The position numbers and the translations under genes were made by a program. From Myroides odoratimimus (lineage in GTDB: Bacteria; Bacteroidota; Bacteroidia; Flavobacteriales; Flavobacteriaceae): a stretch of DNA of 64,000 bases. The notes beneath the pieces are model-generated. The model made no database searches, was not told the origin of the DNA, and saw only the letters and a list, made by a program, of their open reading frames with translations. The stretch lies in NCBI RefSeq assembly GCF_001485415.1, contig NZ_BCMQ01000004.1, forward strand, positions 228,755-292,754. The letters are read 5' to 3'. Positions 50,856-60,602 of the stretch are shown here, piece by piece. Position 1 is the stretch's first letter; every line of letters begins with the position of its first letter.

Positions 50856-51332
50856 CTATATACTTTTAGTCATACAGTGTTGAGGGCCTTTAATGCCTTG
50901 ATACGTTCTTCCAGAATCTTCATAACCCGTTTTTAAGTATAGATTATAAGCGAGAGCGTTCTCATAGTTAACCCCAAAGACTATTTCATTTACAGTAGGA
51001 TAATATTCTCTTACTAAGTCAGGTAATAGAAGCATAGTAACTTTAGCTATTCCTTTGCCCTGTTGATTAGGCATGATAGATAATGCGCGTAGTAAAATAG
51101 AATCTTTATTCTCTGTATATATCAAACGATCATCAGATAGGTCTAAAGAGAATAGGCCTACTGGGGTATCATCAGATAAGATACAATATTGAGTACGCAT
51201 TGTATTCTCCATAATATCAGGATTAGTCAGCATATACTTTGGCACAAGAGCAAACGTAGCTTGTTGCTCGTCTAATTCATAAGAAGTTAGTTCATCAAAG
51301 TATTTAGGATCATAAGGTTGTATCGTTATCAT
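50856..51332 (-). CDS. GNAT-family N-acetyltransferase
   Basis: 158 residues. ITIQPYDPKYFDELTSYELD is strand 1/helix 1, VGLFSLDLSDDR is beta4, LLRALSIMPNQQGKGIAKVTMLLLPDLV holds the acetyl-CoA loop Q-Q-G-K-G-I-A, and VNYENALAYNLYLKTGYED is the C-terminal signature. Substrate unknown. Monocistronic, minus strand. Confidence 0.87.
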   Translation of the reverse strand: MITIQPYDPKYFDELTSYELDEQQATFALVPKYMLTNPDIMENTMRTQYCILSDDTPVGLFSLDLSDDRLIYTENKDSILLRALSIMPNQQGKGIAKVTMLLLPDLVREYYPTVNEIVFGVNYENALAYNLYLKTGYEDSGRTYQGIKGPQHCMTKSI

Positions 51333-51433
51333 ATTCTTGTCAATTTAAGCCAAGCAATTTAGAATAATATTTTTGTTTTTTTATTGTTAGTTTAAGAGGA
51401 AAACGTTTTCTTTATGAGTATATAAGAATATAA

Positions 51434-52555
51434 ATGAGAAAGTATTTATTTATAGTAGTCTGCTTTTTTTTGACTAATGCTATTTTTAGCCAAGAACAAT
51501 TAATGGATAGTATTATATTAAAGAACTATTCAACTTTTAATATAGAAGCTGAGAAAGAGTCTTTTAAAGGACAAGGTTGGCATGCTTTAGTAACGGAAAT
51601 GAGCAAAGCTAATTCTGTATTGATTGGGGAAACTCACTTTACAAATGAGGTACCTTATTTTGTCAATGCTGTAATTGATGCAGTTAAATTTGATATCTAC
51701 TTTCAGGAGATAGATCCTTATTCAAATGGTATTATCGAAAATAAGATTAAGACATTATCTCAAAAGAAACTTGAGCAATTTATTAAGGAGTACAGTTCTA
51801 CTTTTTCATTTTTAGAGAGAAAAAAGGACTTCTATCTCTATAAAAAAATTGTTGAAAAAGGGATAAGAACATATGGTTTAGAACAAGTTTATTTAGATGC
51901 TGATAGGTTGATTATCTCTTATTTAAAAGAGCAGACAAAGAATAAAGAGACTGCTAAAGTTCTTTCTCACATGTTAGATACATCAAATAAATTAGCTTTA
52001 GAAGAGGATACCTATCTATTTTCAGAAGATTTTATAGAAAAGAGTAATCTATTACTTAATACTAAACTATCTTCAAAGGAGCAAGAGCACCTAGAAGCAA
52101 TAAAGTTAAGTAGAGAGATTTATTTAGGAGGTAAACATCACTTAAGAATACAAGTAATGAAGCATCAATTACTAGAAGCACTTCCACATTGGTCAAGTAA
52201 GAAAAACCTTTTTAAGTTTGGAGCAGTTCATACCCCTAAAGGAGAAAGTTTAATGGAGATATATGATATAGGTAATCTAGTATTTAATATAGAAGACGCT
52301 AACTTTAGAACATCTCTACACATAATACTGATAGGAAAGACTGCAGCTGAAACTATGGATGATCTTAAATTATACAGTTCTTTCTTAGGTGTTGTGACTA
52401 CTAATGATTGGTATTGTTTTGATCTTAAGCCTTTGCAAAAAGCAATTTCTCAAGGCAAACTAAAAATAGGAGATCAGACTTTACTAAGAATTGTAAAAGG
52501 GAATGATTTTTTAATCTATATTCCTGAGTTGACGGAGAGTGAAAAATTCTTATAA
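51434..52555 (+). CDS. Secreted TIKI/ChaN/EreA-like superfamily protein
   Basis: 373 residues with a signal peptide (FFLTNAIFSQ). The motif SVLIGETHFTNEVPYF (G-E-x-H) and later LFKFGAVHTPKGES (F-G-x-x-H) correspond to the paired Glu/His motifs of the erythromycin-esterase/ChaN/TIKI fold, many of whose members are metal-dependent hydrolases or heme-binding proteins. The rest is helical. Substrate cannot be inferred; it is exported and therefore not a classical macrolide esterase. Single gene. Confidence 0.6.
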   Translation: MRKYLFIVVCFFLTNAIFSQEQLMDSIILKNYSTFNIEAEKESFKGQGWHALVTEMSKANSVLIGETHFTNEVPYFVNAVIDAVKFDIYFQEIDPYSNGIIENKIKTLSQKKLEQFIKEYSSTFSFLERKKDFYLYKKIVEKGIRTYGLEQVYLDADRLIISYLKEQTKNKETAKVLSHMLDTSNKLALEEDTYLFSEDFIEKSNLLLNTKLSSKEQEHLEAIKLSREIYLGGKHHLRIQVMKHQLLEALPHWSSKKNLFKFGAVHTPKGESLMEIYDIGNLVFNIEDANFRTSLHIILIGKTAAETMDDLKLYSSFLGVVTTNDWYCFDLKPLQKAISQGKLKIGDQTLLRIVKGNDFLIYIPELTESEKFL

Positions 52556-52599
52556 ATTACTTTGATATAAAAGAAGAAATTAAAGGTCTAAAAATATAG

Positions 52600-52607
52600 T
52601 ATCTTTG
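52600..52607 (+). promoter_or_regulatory. Candidate -7 box of the AraC regulator gene
   Basis: TATCTTTG, an exact TAnnTTTG match 21 bases before the ATG. Confidence 0.4.
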
Positions 52608-52628
52608 ATGTAATAATAAGATTTAGTT

Positions 52629-53429
52629 ATGCACTATCAAGAGATCCTCCCAATATTGCCCTTACGAGATTATGTCCGTTATTTTTGGGTATTAGAGAAC
52701 TCAAATGATAAGGCAGAAAAACAAACTTTTAAGATACTTCCTGATGGTATACCCACTTTAATCTATCAAGATAGGCCTAACTTATTTTTAGATCAATATC
52801 ATCAAGTAGCTCCACAACTCTATGTCTATGGACAGTTTAGTCAGTTTACAGATCAGAGTGTAGAGGGGAGTTTCAGGATAATCGGAGCATATCTAGAACC
52901 TACAGCTTTAAAGGCGTTATTTAAATATGATGCTATTGAGTTTAGTAATAAGAATATAGCCTTAGAAGACATTGTCCCTAATACGCTTTTAGAACAACTA
53001 GTACACGCAGATACTATTGAGGAGAAGGTAGGTTTATTATCTTCTTTTCTATTGGAGCAGATTCAGTATAATAGGTTTGAGAATAAAAAGGTAGATTATA
53101 TCTCTCTATTATTACAAAAGGGAAAGTCATTAAAAGAAATACAAGATGAAATAAATACTTCTGAGAGAACATTAGAACGACTTGTAAAACAACATATAGG
53201 GATGTCTCCTAAGTTGTTTACAAGAATTATGCGATTTCAGTCTAGCCTTGATTTGTTAAGAGAGAGTAGGTTTAAGAACTTAACGACACTTTCTTATCAG
53301 AGTGATTATTATGATCAATCTCATTATATAAGGGAGTTTAAAGAGTTTACAGGGGTTAGCCCAAAGGAATTTATAAAATCTTCTGATGAACAATTGATTA
53401 ACTTCCCTCTATTTAAATCAGAGGAATAA
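52629..53429 (+). CDS. AraC-family transcriptional regulator
   Basis: 266 residues. The N-terminal DUF6597-type sensor domain starts with HYQEILPILPLRDYVRYFWV and includes KILPDGIPTLIYQ and FRIIGAYLEPTALKALF. The C-terminal third holds two helix-turn-helix motifs (KEIQDEINTSERTLERLVKQ, GMSPKLFTRIMRFQSSL ... YYDQSHYIREFKEFTGVSPKEF). The effector is unknown. The aldo/keto reductase gene 320 bases downstream is a possible target. Confidence 0.9.
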   Translation: MHYQEILPILPLRDYVRYFWVLENSNDKAEKQTFKILPDGIPTLIYQDRPNLFLDQYHQVAPQLYVYGQFSQFTDQSVEGSFRIIGAYLEPTALKALFKYDAIEFSNKNIALEDIVPNTLLEQLVHADTIEEKVGLLSSFLLEQIQYNRFENKKVDYISLLLQKGKSLKEIQDEINTSERTLERLVKQHIGMSPKLFTRIMRFQSSLDLLRESRFKNLTTLSYQSDYYDQSHYIREFKEFTGVSPKEFIKSSDEQLINFPLFKSEE

Positions 53430-53749
53430 ACTTGTATTCGTCTTAGCATTAGATGTGGTGGAGTATTTTGTAATAATCCATTAAATTCTGTTTAATATCC
53501 ATTTTATAATTGGTTAAAAATACAGTACTTTACTTTTACATAATTCCAATTTTTAAAACTACCTAGAGATATAAATTGAAGTAATTTATAGTGAATATTC
53601 ACAGCGTCATTTATAAGAATGGCACCTTATAATTGACCTATAAAGATATACCTATCTTACTTCTAAAGTTAATTTCTGTTTTTCCGAAAAAAGACTTTTT
53701 ATATTATCTTTAGAGGAGTTCACTTGGAATAATTTATTTAAAAGAAAAC
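53430..53749. other. 320-base gap between the AraC and aldo/keto reductase genes
   Basis: AT-rich, no convincing ORF or terminator. TATCTTTA at about 53705-53712 is a one-mismatch -7 candidate for the reductase gene. Confidence 0.4.
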
Positions 53750-54601
53750 ATGATGAATAAAATAAAACTTAATGATGGGAATCTAATTCCGTCAATCGGA
53801 TTTGGAACTTACAAAGCAACTAAAACAGAAGGGGTTTTAGCAGTAAAAAATGCTTTAGATAAAGGATATCGCTTACTAGATACAGCTGCTATATATCAGA
53901 ATGAAGAAGAAGTAGGGCAAGGTATAAAAGAGAGTGGTGTTCCTAGAGAAGATATCTTTGTGACTACAAAAGTATGGAGAGAGAATATGGGATATGAAGA
54001 GACTAAAAAGGCACTTGATATTTCGTTAGAGAAACTAGGTCTTGATTATATCGATCTTTATTTAATTCACTGGCCAGCTAATTATAAAAACTTCGGTGAT
54101 GATTGGAAAAAAGTGAATGCAGATACTTGGCGTGCTATGGAAGAATTACAAGCTGCAGGTAAAATAAAATCAATAGGAGTAAGTAACTTTTGGGAAGAGC
54201 ACTTAGAGGCTTTATTAGAAACGGCTAAAGTTATCCCTGCTATTAATCAGTTAGAATTTCATCCAGGGTATTGGCAGCCAGAATTAAAAGCATATTGCGA
54301 AAAGAAAAATATTGTCATAGAAGCCTGGTCACCATTAGCTAGAGGTAAAGTGTTTAATAATGAGGTGTTAATCAGTATTGCAAAGAAACATAATAAGTCA
54401 ATCTCTCAGGTATGTTTAAGATGGTGTTTACAACATAATACAATAGCAATACCGAAGTCTAATACTCTAGAAAGAATTATTGATAATATGAATATTTTTG
54501 ATTTTGAGTTAAGTGATCAAGATATGGATCAAATAAATAATTTACCTAAAATGGGATTCAGTGGTGAAGTGCCTAATGAATGGCCTGACTATGTAGTTTA
54601 A
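53750..54601 (+). CDS. Aldo/keto reductase
   Basis: 283 residues. The catalytic tetrad is visible: Asp44 and Tyr49 (RLLDTAAIYQNEEEVG), Lys74 (FVTTKVW) and His107 (LYLIHWP). The NADPH region includes AIPKSNTLERIIDNMNIFDF. It matches the AKR5-like 2,5-diketo-gluconate reductase/prostaglandin-type group, broad-range carbonyl reductases of the cytoplasm. Met-Met start leaves one codon of doubt. Likely stress-induced and perhaps controlled by the AraC protein upstream. Confidence 0.9.
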   Translation: MMNKIKLNDGNLIPSIGFGTYKATKTEGVLAVKNALDKGYRLLDTAAIYQNEEEVGQGIKESGVPREDIFVTTKVWRENMGYEETKKALDISLEKLGLDYIDLYLIHWPANYKNFGDDWKKVNADTWRAMEELQAAGKIKSIGVSNFWEEHLEALLETAKVIPAINQLEFHPGYWQPELKAYCEKKNIVIEAWSPLARGKVFNNEVLISIAKKHNKSISQVCLRWCLQHNTIAIPKSNTLERIIDNMNIFDFELSDQDMDQINNLPKMGFSGEVPNEWPDYVV

Positions 54602-54624
54602 TATCAAAACGAATCAAGTATTTT

Positions 54625-54667
54625 AAACAAAGCCTATAAGCACAGAGTGTGTTTATAGGCTTTGTTT
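54625..54667 (+). terminator. Strong intrinsic terminator after the aldo/keto reductase
   Basis: AAACAAAGCCTATAA pairs with its complement over 15 bp, extended inward by four more pairs, with a 5-base loop. The 340 bases from here to the next gene are AT-rich; apart from the promoter at 54951-54981 I see nothing in them. Confidence 0.88.
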
Positions 54668-54950
54668 GTTCTACATGAAGGGGAAAGGAATAAATAAATT
54701 AAGTTTCATATATATAAGTTAAAAATATAAAATAGTAGAAACCTTAATTTTTAAATTAGTTTTATGAGAAGAAAATAGTTTTAATTTAAGAATTAAAAGG
54801 TATTGAATTTGATCCAATATAGTCATTTTTTGTCTGTAATGGATGCTGTTATTTAGAATATCTTTAAATAAATAATCTAAATAATTTACTGATTATTAAT
54901 TATGTACGAATATTTCGGTGTTGTAGTTATCTTTATTTAGATTTATTAAA

Positions 54951-54981
54951 TTGTTTTGTATTCTAAAATGAAATACTTTTG
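54951..54981 (+). promoter_or_regulatory. Promoter of the second TonB receptor-peroxidase operon
   Basis: TACTTTTG at 54974-54981 is an exact -7 match, 26 bases before the start codon. TTG at 54951-54953 (20-base spacer) or TTTG at 54955-54958 (15-base spacer) may serve as -33. Confidence 0.5.
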
Positions 54982-55007
54982 CCTCGAAAGTTTTTAAAGT
55001 TTTTTGG

Positions 55008-57806
55008 ATGCACAGGGGGGCAAATAATCGTTTTAAATTAACACTTGTTTTAAGTTGTTTAATTATATTTTTAGTTACTAATCTTAGTTACGCTCAAGAT
55101 AAAAAAGTAGAAGTAGAATTTAAGATTACCGATATTGAAGGAAGTAAAATTTCAGATGTTGCTATATCACTACAATCGTTATCACATTCTTATTTCGGAA
55201 TGACGGATGACAAAGGATATTTAAAATTAAGTGTAGTAGCGGATGATTATTTGATATCGTTCTTTCATTTGTCTTATACTGCATTAGAAAGTAATGTAAA
55301 TATTACTAAAGCCATTCTTATTAGAAAAGAATTAAAAACTTCTTATAACCAACTTCAAGAGGTTATTATTACAGCAGAAGAGGGAAAAGGATTGTCTTCA
55401 AAATCTGTTATCAATCGAAAAGCGATGGAACATTTACAACCTTCTAGCTTTGCAGATATTATGGAACTATTACCAGGAGGTCTATCAAAAGACCCTAATC
55501 TTAACTCAGCTAATCGCGTATTAATTCGGGAATTTGGCAATAAAGAGAGTAGTAAGTATAATACTAGTTCTTTAGGCGTACAATTCGTTATGGATGGTAA
55601 TGTGATGAACTCTAATGTAGACTTACAAAATGCTATCTATAATGATCAGAGAGTATCTGGTAGCGGATTCGTTAATGCGGGTAGAGAGACATCTAGTATA
55701 GGTGTAGATATGCGTACTATTCCGACTAATGATATTGAGAGTATAGAGATTGTACGAGGTATTCCAGGTGTTTCTTACGGAGATTTAACATCAGGACTGA
55801 TTCTTATCAATCGTAAATCTGGTGCTACAGGATTACAAGGACGTATAAAAGCAGATGGATTTAGTAAGTCTATTTATGTTGGTAAGGGATTGAGTCTTAC
55901 ACCAAGTTGGGACTTGAATCTAAGTGTAGACTATTTAAATGCTAAAACAGATCCACGTAATATATATGATAATTATAATCGCTTTGCATTTTCTGCTCGT
56001 TCAACTAAAACTTTTAAGTTTGGAGTAGATGAATTGGTATGGAAATCTTTTGTTGATTTTAATCTAAATATTGATGAGAGTAAAGTAGATCCTGATAGTG
56101 GATATGCTTTAGTAGACTCATATAAAAACGATAAGAAACTTTTGGCTCTATCTAATAATTTTGAGTATAAATTTAGGAGTTCTTCATTCTTTAACAAGGT
56201 AAAATTAACCACAGGAATTAGAAAAGGATTTGATAATCTGAGTCAACGTGTATTTGTTCAATACAGTGGACCAAGGGCAGTTTCTCTTGCAACAGAGCAA
56301 GGGGTAAATGATGGGTACTTCCCAGAAATAAGCTTTATATCAGATGCGAAGACAGAAGGAAGACCGATTGACATCAATACTAAACTAGAAGCAAATGCTG
56401 AATTTAATGCCTTAAAGTCAAAACATAGTCTAGAGTTTGGTATGGATTATAAATATGCAAAAAATAATGGTAGAGGACAAATCTATGACTTACTAAAACC
56501 ACCTTCTGCATCATTAACTACTCGCCCTAGAGCTTATAGTGATATACCTGCTTATCAGAACCTAGCTTTCTTTATAGGAGATAAAATGTTATGGAATATA
56601 GATGAGCATCAAATCAGTTTTTATGCTGGTATCCGTGCATCAACTAGAATAGGAATGGATAAATCTTATTCATTAAGTGATAAGTTATATATAGAACCAA
56701 GGTTCATAGGACAATGGAAATTACCTCGTTTTGACATTATTAATATACCTATAGGAGTAGATGTAACAGTGGGGTATGGAGAACTGTATAAGCAACCAAC
56801 ACAAGGAATGCTATATCCTAATCTAAGCTATAAGGACCACCAACAACTAAACTTTAGACCTGATAACTCAGCATTGCACTATGTAAACTTTATGACCTAT
56901 GTTGAAGATGTAACAAATAGGAGTCTAGTCGCAGCAAAGAATACAAAAAAAGAGATTCGTTTAGATCTAAGTGTTGGTAAGCATGAACTATTTTTCACTG
57001 TTTTTGATGAGGCAATGCCTACAGGATTTAGAAGTGATGGTCAGTATCAAGTACAAACTTATAATAGGTATAATACATCTGGTCTAAATCTAGAAGAAAT
57101 GACAGAAAAGCCAAATATCAATGATTTACCTTATACAAAGAAAACAACATTTACTAGCTTAAGTTATAACACTAATGGGAGTAGTACTGCTAAAAGGGGA
57201 ATAGAGTTTGGATATACAACCCCTCGCTTTAAAGGAATCAATACGAAGTTTACTTTAAGTGGGGCTTATTTCAAAACTATTTATCAAAACAATGATATGA
57301 TACAAGAGAGACCTAATAAGTCTATAAATGGTCAAGGGATACCTTATGTGGGGATATATAATAGTGATTATGGATATGTGTATTCAGGAATGAATTATAA
57401 CTTAATAATAGATACTTATTTACCTGCTTTAGATATGAATATTTCGGGTTCTTTTCAAGGAACTATTTTTAAAGATGAGGCTAGGCAACATAGAGAAGCT
57501 GCACCTCTATATTATTTTGGATTAGATCAAGTCGTTCACGACTTTACAAAAGAAGATAGAAAAGATATGTACAAACAGTGGTTAGTACGTGATGTTAGTA
57601 TTACTGATAATATTGCTTCTCATTACAATTTTGATATTCGTATGAATCTAAAAGTAACAAAGAAAATTTTTAAAGATTTTAAAATGTCTCTGTTTGTAAA
57701 TAGGTTGTTTTCTTATTACTCTCCTTATACTTTTAATGGATTGAAGGTATATCGTAAGAATAGCTCAGAACCTTATTTTGGGATGGAACTTACGTATAAA
57801 TTTTAA
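55008..57806 (+). CDS. TonB-dependent receptor with carboxypeptidase-regulatory-like domain
   Basis: 932 residues. After a signal peptide (LVTNLSYAQ) comes a carboxypeptidase-regulatory-like Ig domain (about 35-115: EFKITDIEGSKISDVAISLQ, DDKGYLKLSV), then the plug (MEHLQPSSFADIMELLPGGL, FVMDGNVMNSNVDL, IESIEIVRGIPGVSYGDLTS) and a barrel ending FGMELTYKF. It is not SusC-type by length or motifs; it resembles receptors for iron, copper or heme-like ligands. It is the first gene of a four-gene operon with DUF4876, DUF6850 and a di-heme peroxidase, and nutrient identity must come from that context. Confidence 0.9.
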   Translation: MHRGANNRFKLTLVLSCLIIFLVTNLSYAQDKKVEVEFKITDIEGSKISDVAISLQSLSHSYFGMTDDKGYLKLSVVADDYLISFFHLSYTALESNVNITKAILIRKELKTSYNQLQEVIITAEEGKGLSSKSVINRKAMEHLQPSSFADIMELLPGGLSKDPNLNSANRVLIREFGNKESSKYNTSSLGVQFVMDGNVMNSNVDLQNAIYNDQRVSGSGFVNAGRETSSIGVDMRTIPTNDIESIEIVRGIPGVSYGDLTSGLILINRKSGATGLQGRIKADGFSKSIYVGKGLSLTPSWDLNLSVDYLNAKTDPRNIYDNYNRFAFSARSTKTFKFGVDELVWKSFVDFNLNIDESKVDPDSGYALVDSYKNDKKLLALSNNFEYKFRSSSFFNKVKLTTGIRKGFDNLSQRVFVQYSGPRAVSLATEQGVNDGYFPEISFISDAKTEGRPIDINTKLEANAEFNALKSKHSLEFGMDYKYAKNNGRGQIYDLLKPPSASLTTRPRAYSDIPAYQNLAFFIGDKMLWNIDEHQISFYAGIRASTRIGMDKSYSLSDKLYIEPRFIGQWKLPRFDIINIPIGVDVTVGYGELYKQPTQGMLYPNLSYKDHQQLNFRPDNSALHYVNFMTYVEDVTNRSLVAAKNTKKEIRLDLSVGKHELFFTVFDEAMPTGFRSDGQYQVQTYNRYNTSGLNLEEMTEKPNINDLPYTKKTTFTSLSYNTNGSSTAKRGIEFGYTTPRFKGINTKFTLSGAYFKTIYQNNDMIQERPNKSINGQGIPYVGIYNSDYGYVYSGMNYNLIIDTYLPALDMNISGSFQGTIFKDEARQHREAAPLYYFGLDQVVHDFTKEDRKDMYKQWLVRDVSITDNIASHYNFDIRMNLKVTKKIFKDFKMSLFVNRLFSYYSPYTFNGLKVYRKNSSEPYFGMELTYKF

Positions 57807-57829
57807 TTAAACATAAATAATAACATAAA

Positions 57830-59056
57830 ATGAAAAAAAACTTACTTACCCTAGTATTAGCCTTAGGACTTCTGACAACAACTACTATATCGTGTAGTAG
57901 TGATGATAATTCTACAGAAATTATATCTAGTAAAAGTAGTATCGTTAAGATTCAATTAAAAGCTGATAATATTAAATCTTATGACAATGTAGTAGTAGAA
58001 TTGGTTGAAATAAACACTGGAGTAACAACAACAAAATTAGTAGATAAAGGAAATTTAGAGTTTCCTATTGACAAAGGATCTTATAAAGCTACAGTGAATG
58101 GTAAAGTAACACTAGTAACAGGAGAGCAAATGGAGATCGGAGGTAATTCTTCTTTTGATTTAACACAAGAACAACATGATTTATCTATTGATTTACATAT
58201 CAAAATCTTTGGTAATGATTTTATTATTGAAGAGATTTTCTTCACTGGTGTTCGTACTTTAGAAGGAAAACTATATACAGGAGGGAGATACTTCAAACTG
58301 ACTAACAATACGGATAAAGTATTAAAAACAGGAGGGTTACTTATCTGTCAATCAGAATTTTTCACAACATTAAATCACAATGTTACCCCAGATATATTAG
58401 GTGAAGCATTCCCTGTACAAGCTGTGTTAATGATTCCACAAGAACATTCTAAAGATGTAGAACCAGGTGACTTTATAGTTATCGCTGATATGGCTACTAA
58501 TCACAAAAAAGCCAATATTCCAGCTTTTGATTTAAGCAAGGCTGATTATGAATACCCAAATTTAGACAATCCAAAATTAGGACAGGTGGATAATCCAGCA
58601 GTTCCAAATGCTAACGTAATTTTTACTCAGATGGCATTCAATATGTTCTTTTTAAATGACCGTGGATCAGAGAGTTATGCTATTGCTAGATTTCCAGAAG
58701 GAGTGACAGTAAAACAATGGTTAACAGACTATACATATGAATATAGTTATATAAATAAAGCGGGTAAAGTAACTAATAAGAAAACGTATAAAATACCAAA
58801 TGAATGGATATTTGACGGTGTTAATTCAGCATCAGTTGAAGGGTGGGTTCACAATGTAATAGGAGTATCTATAGATTCTGGATGGACAGGATGTGGAACT
58901 ATAGATTCTGATCCAGCAAGGTATGGTAAAACAATTCGCCGTAAAGTAATTGGAAAAATGAGTAATGGAAAGAATATGTATAAAGATACTAATAATTCAA
59001 CAGTAGATTTTACAAGAGATTCTGATTCAAGTTTAAAAAATGGAATTGTTCATTAA
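57830..59056 (+). CDS. DUF4876 lipoprotein
   Basis: 408 residues. The lipoprotein signal ends ISCSSDDNS. A beta-rich N-terminal domain (KIQLKADNIKSYDNVVVELV ... FPIDKGSYKATVNGKVTL) is followed by the conserved part: IIEEIFFTGVRTLEGKLYTG then GRYFKLTNNTDKVL, resembling a lamin-tail-like fold, and FNMFFLNDRGSESYAIARFP. DUF4876 has no known function but typically travels with a TonB receptor and a DUF6850 protein in Bacteroidota. Likely a surface ligand-binding lipoprotein for the receptor encoded upstream. Confidence 0.85.
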   Translation: MKKNLLTLVLALGLLTTTTISCSSDDNSTEIISSKSSIVKIQLKADNIKSYDNVVVELVEINTGVTTTKLVDKGNLEFPIDKGSYKATVNGKVTLVTGEQMEIGGNSSFDLTQEQHDLSIDLHIKIFGNDFIIEEIFFTGVRTLEGKLYTGGRYFKLTNNTDKVLKTGGLLICQSEFFTTLNHNVTPDILGEAFPVQAVLMIPQEHSKDVEPGDFIVIADMATNHKKANIPAFDLSKADYEYPNLDNPKLGQVDNPAVPNANVIFTQMAFNMFFLNDRGSESYAIARFPEGVTVKQWLTDYTYEYSYINKAGKVTNKKTYKIPNEWIFDGVNSASVEGWVHNVIGVSIDSGWTGCGTIDSDPARYGKTIRRKVIGKMSNGKNMYKDTNNSTVDFTRDSDSSLKNGIVH

Positions 59057-59068
59057 TAAATAAACATA

Positions 59069-60601
59069 TTGAAAACGTATGTATTCGCTCTATCTGTCAT
59101 TGTAGCTTTATCCATTCAAGATGTAGTAGGACAAGAAGCTTCTTCTATGTTTGACTTGATGAAGAGATATGATCAAAACGAGCAAAATTATAAACAGTTA
59201 TATTACTATAATCCTTCAAATATGGGGGATTATAGTTCTTTTACCATATCTGATTTTTCTTTGAATTATGACAAAGAGAAAAGAGATACCTATTTACTTC
59301 AGAAAGGTAGTGAATTAGAAGAGCTTCGTCTAAATGTAAACTCTTATAAAAAACTAAAGAATAATAGAACAATCTGGGGAAGTGCTTCTTATAAAAATCA
59401 ATTGAACAAGGATATTGTTTGGAATAATAATGTAGACCTTGATAAAATAGGTCCTTTTATTATGGGGGATTCTGTAGCTAATAATCTTAAGGCTGAGATC
59501 TATGAGTTTAAAGGTGGTTATGTAAAGGAAATAGATAGATGGAGCATTGGTGTAGAATTAGGCTATATAGCTAATATGGCCTATAAAAAGAGAGACCCTA
59601 GACCTAAGGCAATTTCTTCAGATATGAATTTAAAATTAGGAGCAGGATACAAAATTACACCTAGCTGGAAGGTAGATGCTTTTGGTAAAATGCATAAGTA
59701 CACACAGAATACTTCTATTATTTTTGCTAACCAAACGCAAAAAGCTGGATTATATCAATTGCAAGGTTTAGGTACATGGAATAATTATTTTAGTGGTAAG
59801 ACATTTAAATCAGTCTATGAAACATTAGGTTTACAATTCGGCTTAGGAATTACTAAGAAAGATGATTTTTATCTAGTGTTTACTACTAGTAATGATAAGA
59901 TGAATAAAAATGCTTCAGCTAGTATTACATCTAATGAAGGTGATGGAAATAAGATTAATGAGTTAAAGTCCAAGTCATATGAATGGATGACTGCTAAGTT
60001 TTTTAATCTAAATACTTCTTCTAAGATAGCTGTAAAATACTCAATGCAATATATGAAGAAAGAAGGAACTAATATTTATTATACAAATAATCAAGATTTC
60101 TTAAAGGAATTAATGCGAAAGAAGTTGTATAGTTATACTGATAGTAATCATAGAGTAGAAGTTCTTTATAAAAAGGAGTTTGAGAAAAGCCTATTGACTT
60201 TGAGTACTTATTGGATGTACCAGTCTATCAAAGAAACTGTCAAAGAAGTAAATAATAAGCAAAACTTTACTTACAATTACTTTGGGGTTAATGCTAGTTG
60301 GCTTCAGGAGCTTAATAGTCACAATAGTATTGAAGTAAGTTATCACTTAAGGTTTAGAAATACAACGAACTCCTCTAATCAGATTAATAAATCAAAACTA
60401 AAAGAGAGTATAATGTATTGGATGGAGAGTGACTATAATTATTTAAAACAGAACTACGTACAGAATAGTATTTCCTTAAAATATAGTTATAAGCATAGTG
60501 ATTTTGTACCCGTCTTTATGACTTTAAGTTTTAACCAAACTAATTTTTCAGGAGATAAAACCAATCATTTTATGGGAGCTTCGCTAGGAGTTAATTTTTA
60601 A
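59069..60601 (+). CDS. DUF6850-type outer-membrane beta-barrel protein
   Basis: 510 residues from TTG 59069, since a signal peptide (MKTYVFALSVIVALSIQ..VVGQ) begins there and no in-frame ATG is available. The sequence is a chain of amphipathic beta strands (WSIGVELGYIANMAYKKRDP, FKSVYETLGLQFGLGITKKD, NSIEVSYHLRFRNTTNSSNQ) and ends GASLGVNF. Fits the DUF6850 barrel family, associated with DUF4876. Possible second channel or assembly partner of the receptor. Only one base separates its stop from the peroxidase start. Confidence 0.8.
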   Translation: MKTYVFALSVIVALSIQDVVGQEASSMFDLMKRYDQNEQNYKQLYYYNPSNMGDYSSFTISDFSLNYDKEKRDTYLLQKGSELEELRLNVNSYKKLKNNRTIWGSASYKNQLNKDIVWNNNVDLDKIGPFIMGDSVANNLKAEIYEFKGGYVKEIDRWSIGVELGYIANMAYKKRDPRPKAISSDMNLKLGAGYKITPSWKVDAFGKMHKYTQNTSIIFANQTQKAGLYQLQGLGTWNNYFSGKTFKSVYETLGLQFGLGITKKDDFYLVFTTSNDKMNKNASASITSNEGDGNKINELKSKSYEWMTAKFFNLNTSSKIAVKYSMQYMKKEGTNIYYTNNQDFLKELMRKKLYSYTDSNHRVEVLYKKEFEKSLLTLSTYWMYQSIKETVKEVNNKQNFTYNYFGVNASWLQELNSHNSIEVSYHLRFRNTTNSSNQINKSKLKESIMYWMESDYNYLKQNYVQNSISLKYSYKHSDFVPVFMTLSFNQTNFSGDKTNHFMGASLGVNF

Positions 60602-60602
60602 T

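Noticed and set aside
51434..52555. Macrolide resistance esterase
   Set aside because: Only a loose motif resemblance to the EreA/ChaN fold; the protein is exported and lacks clear EreA-specific features.
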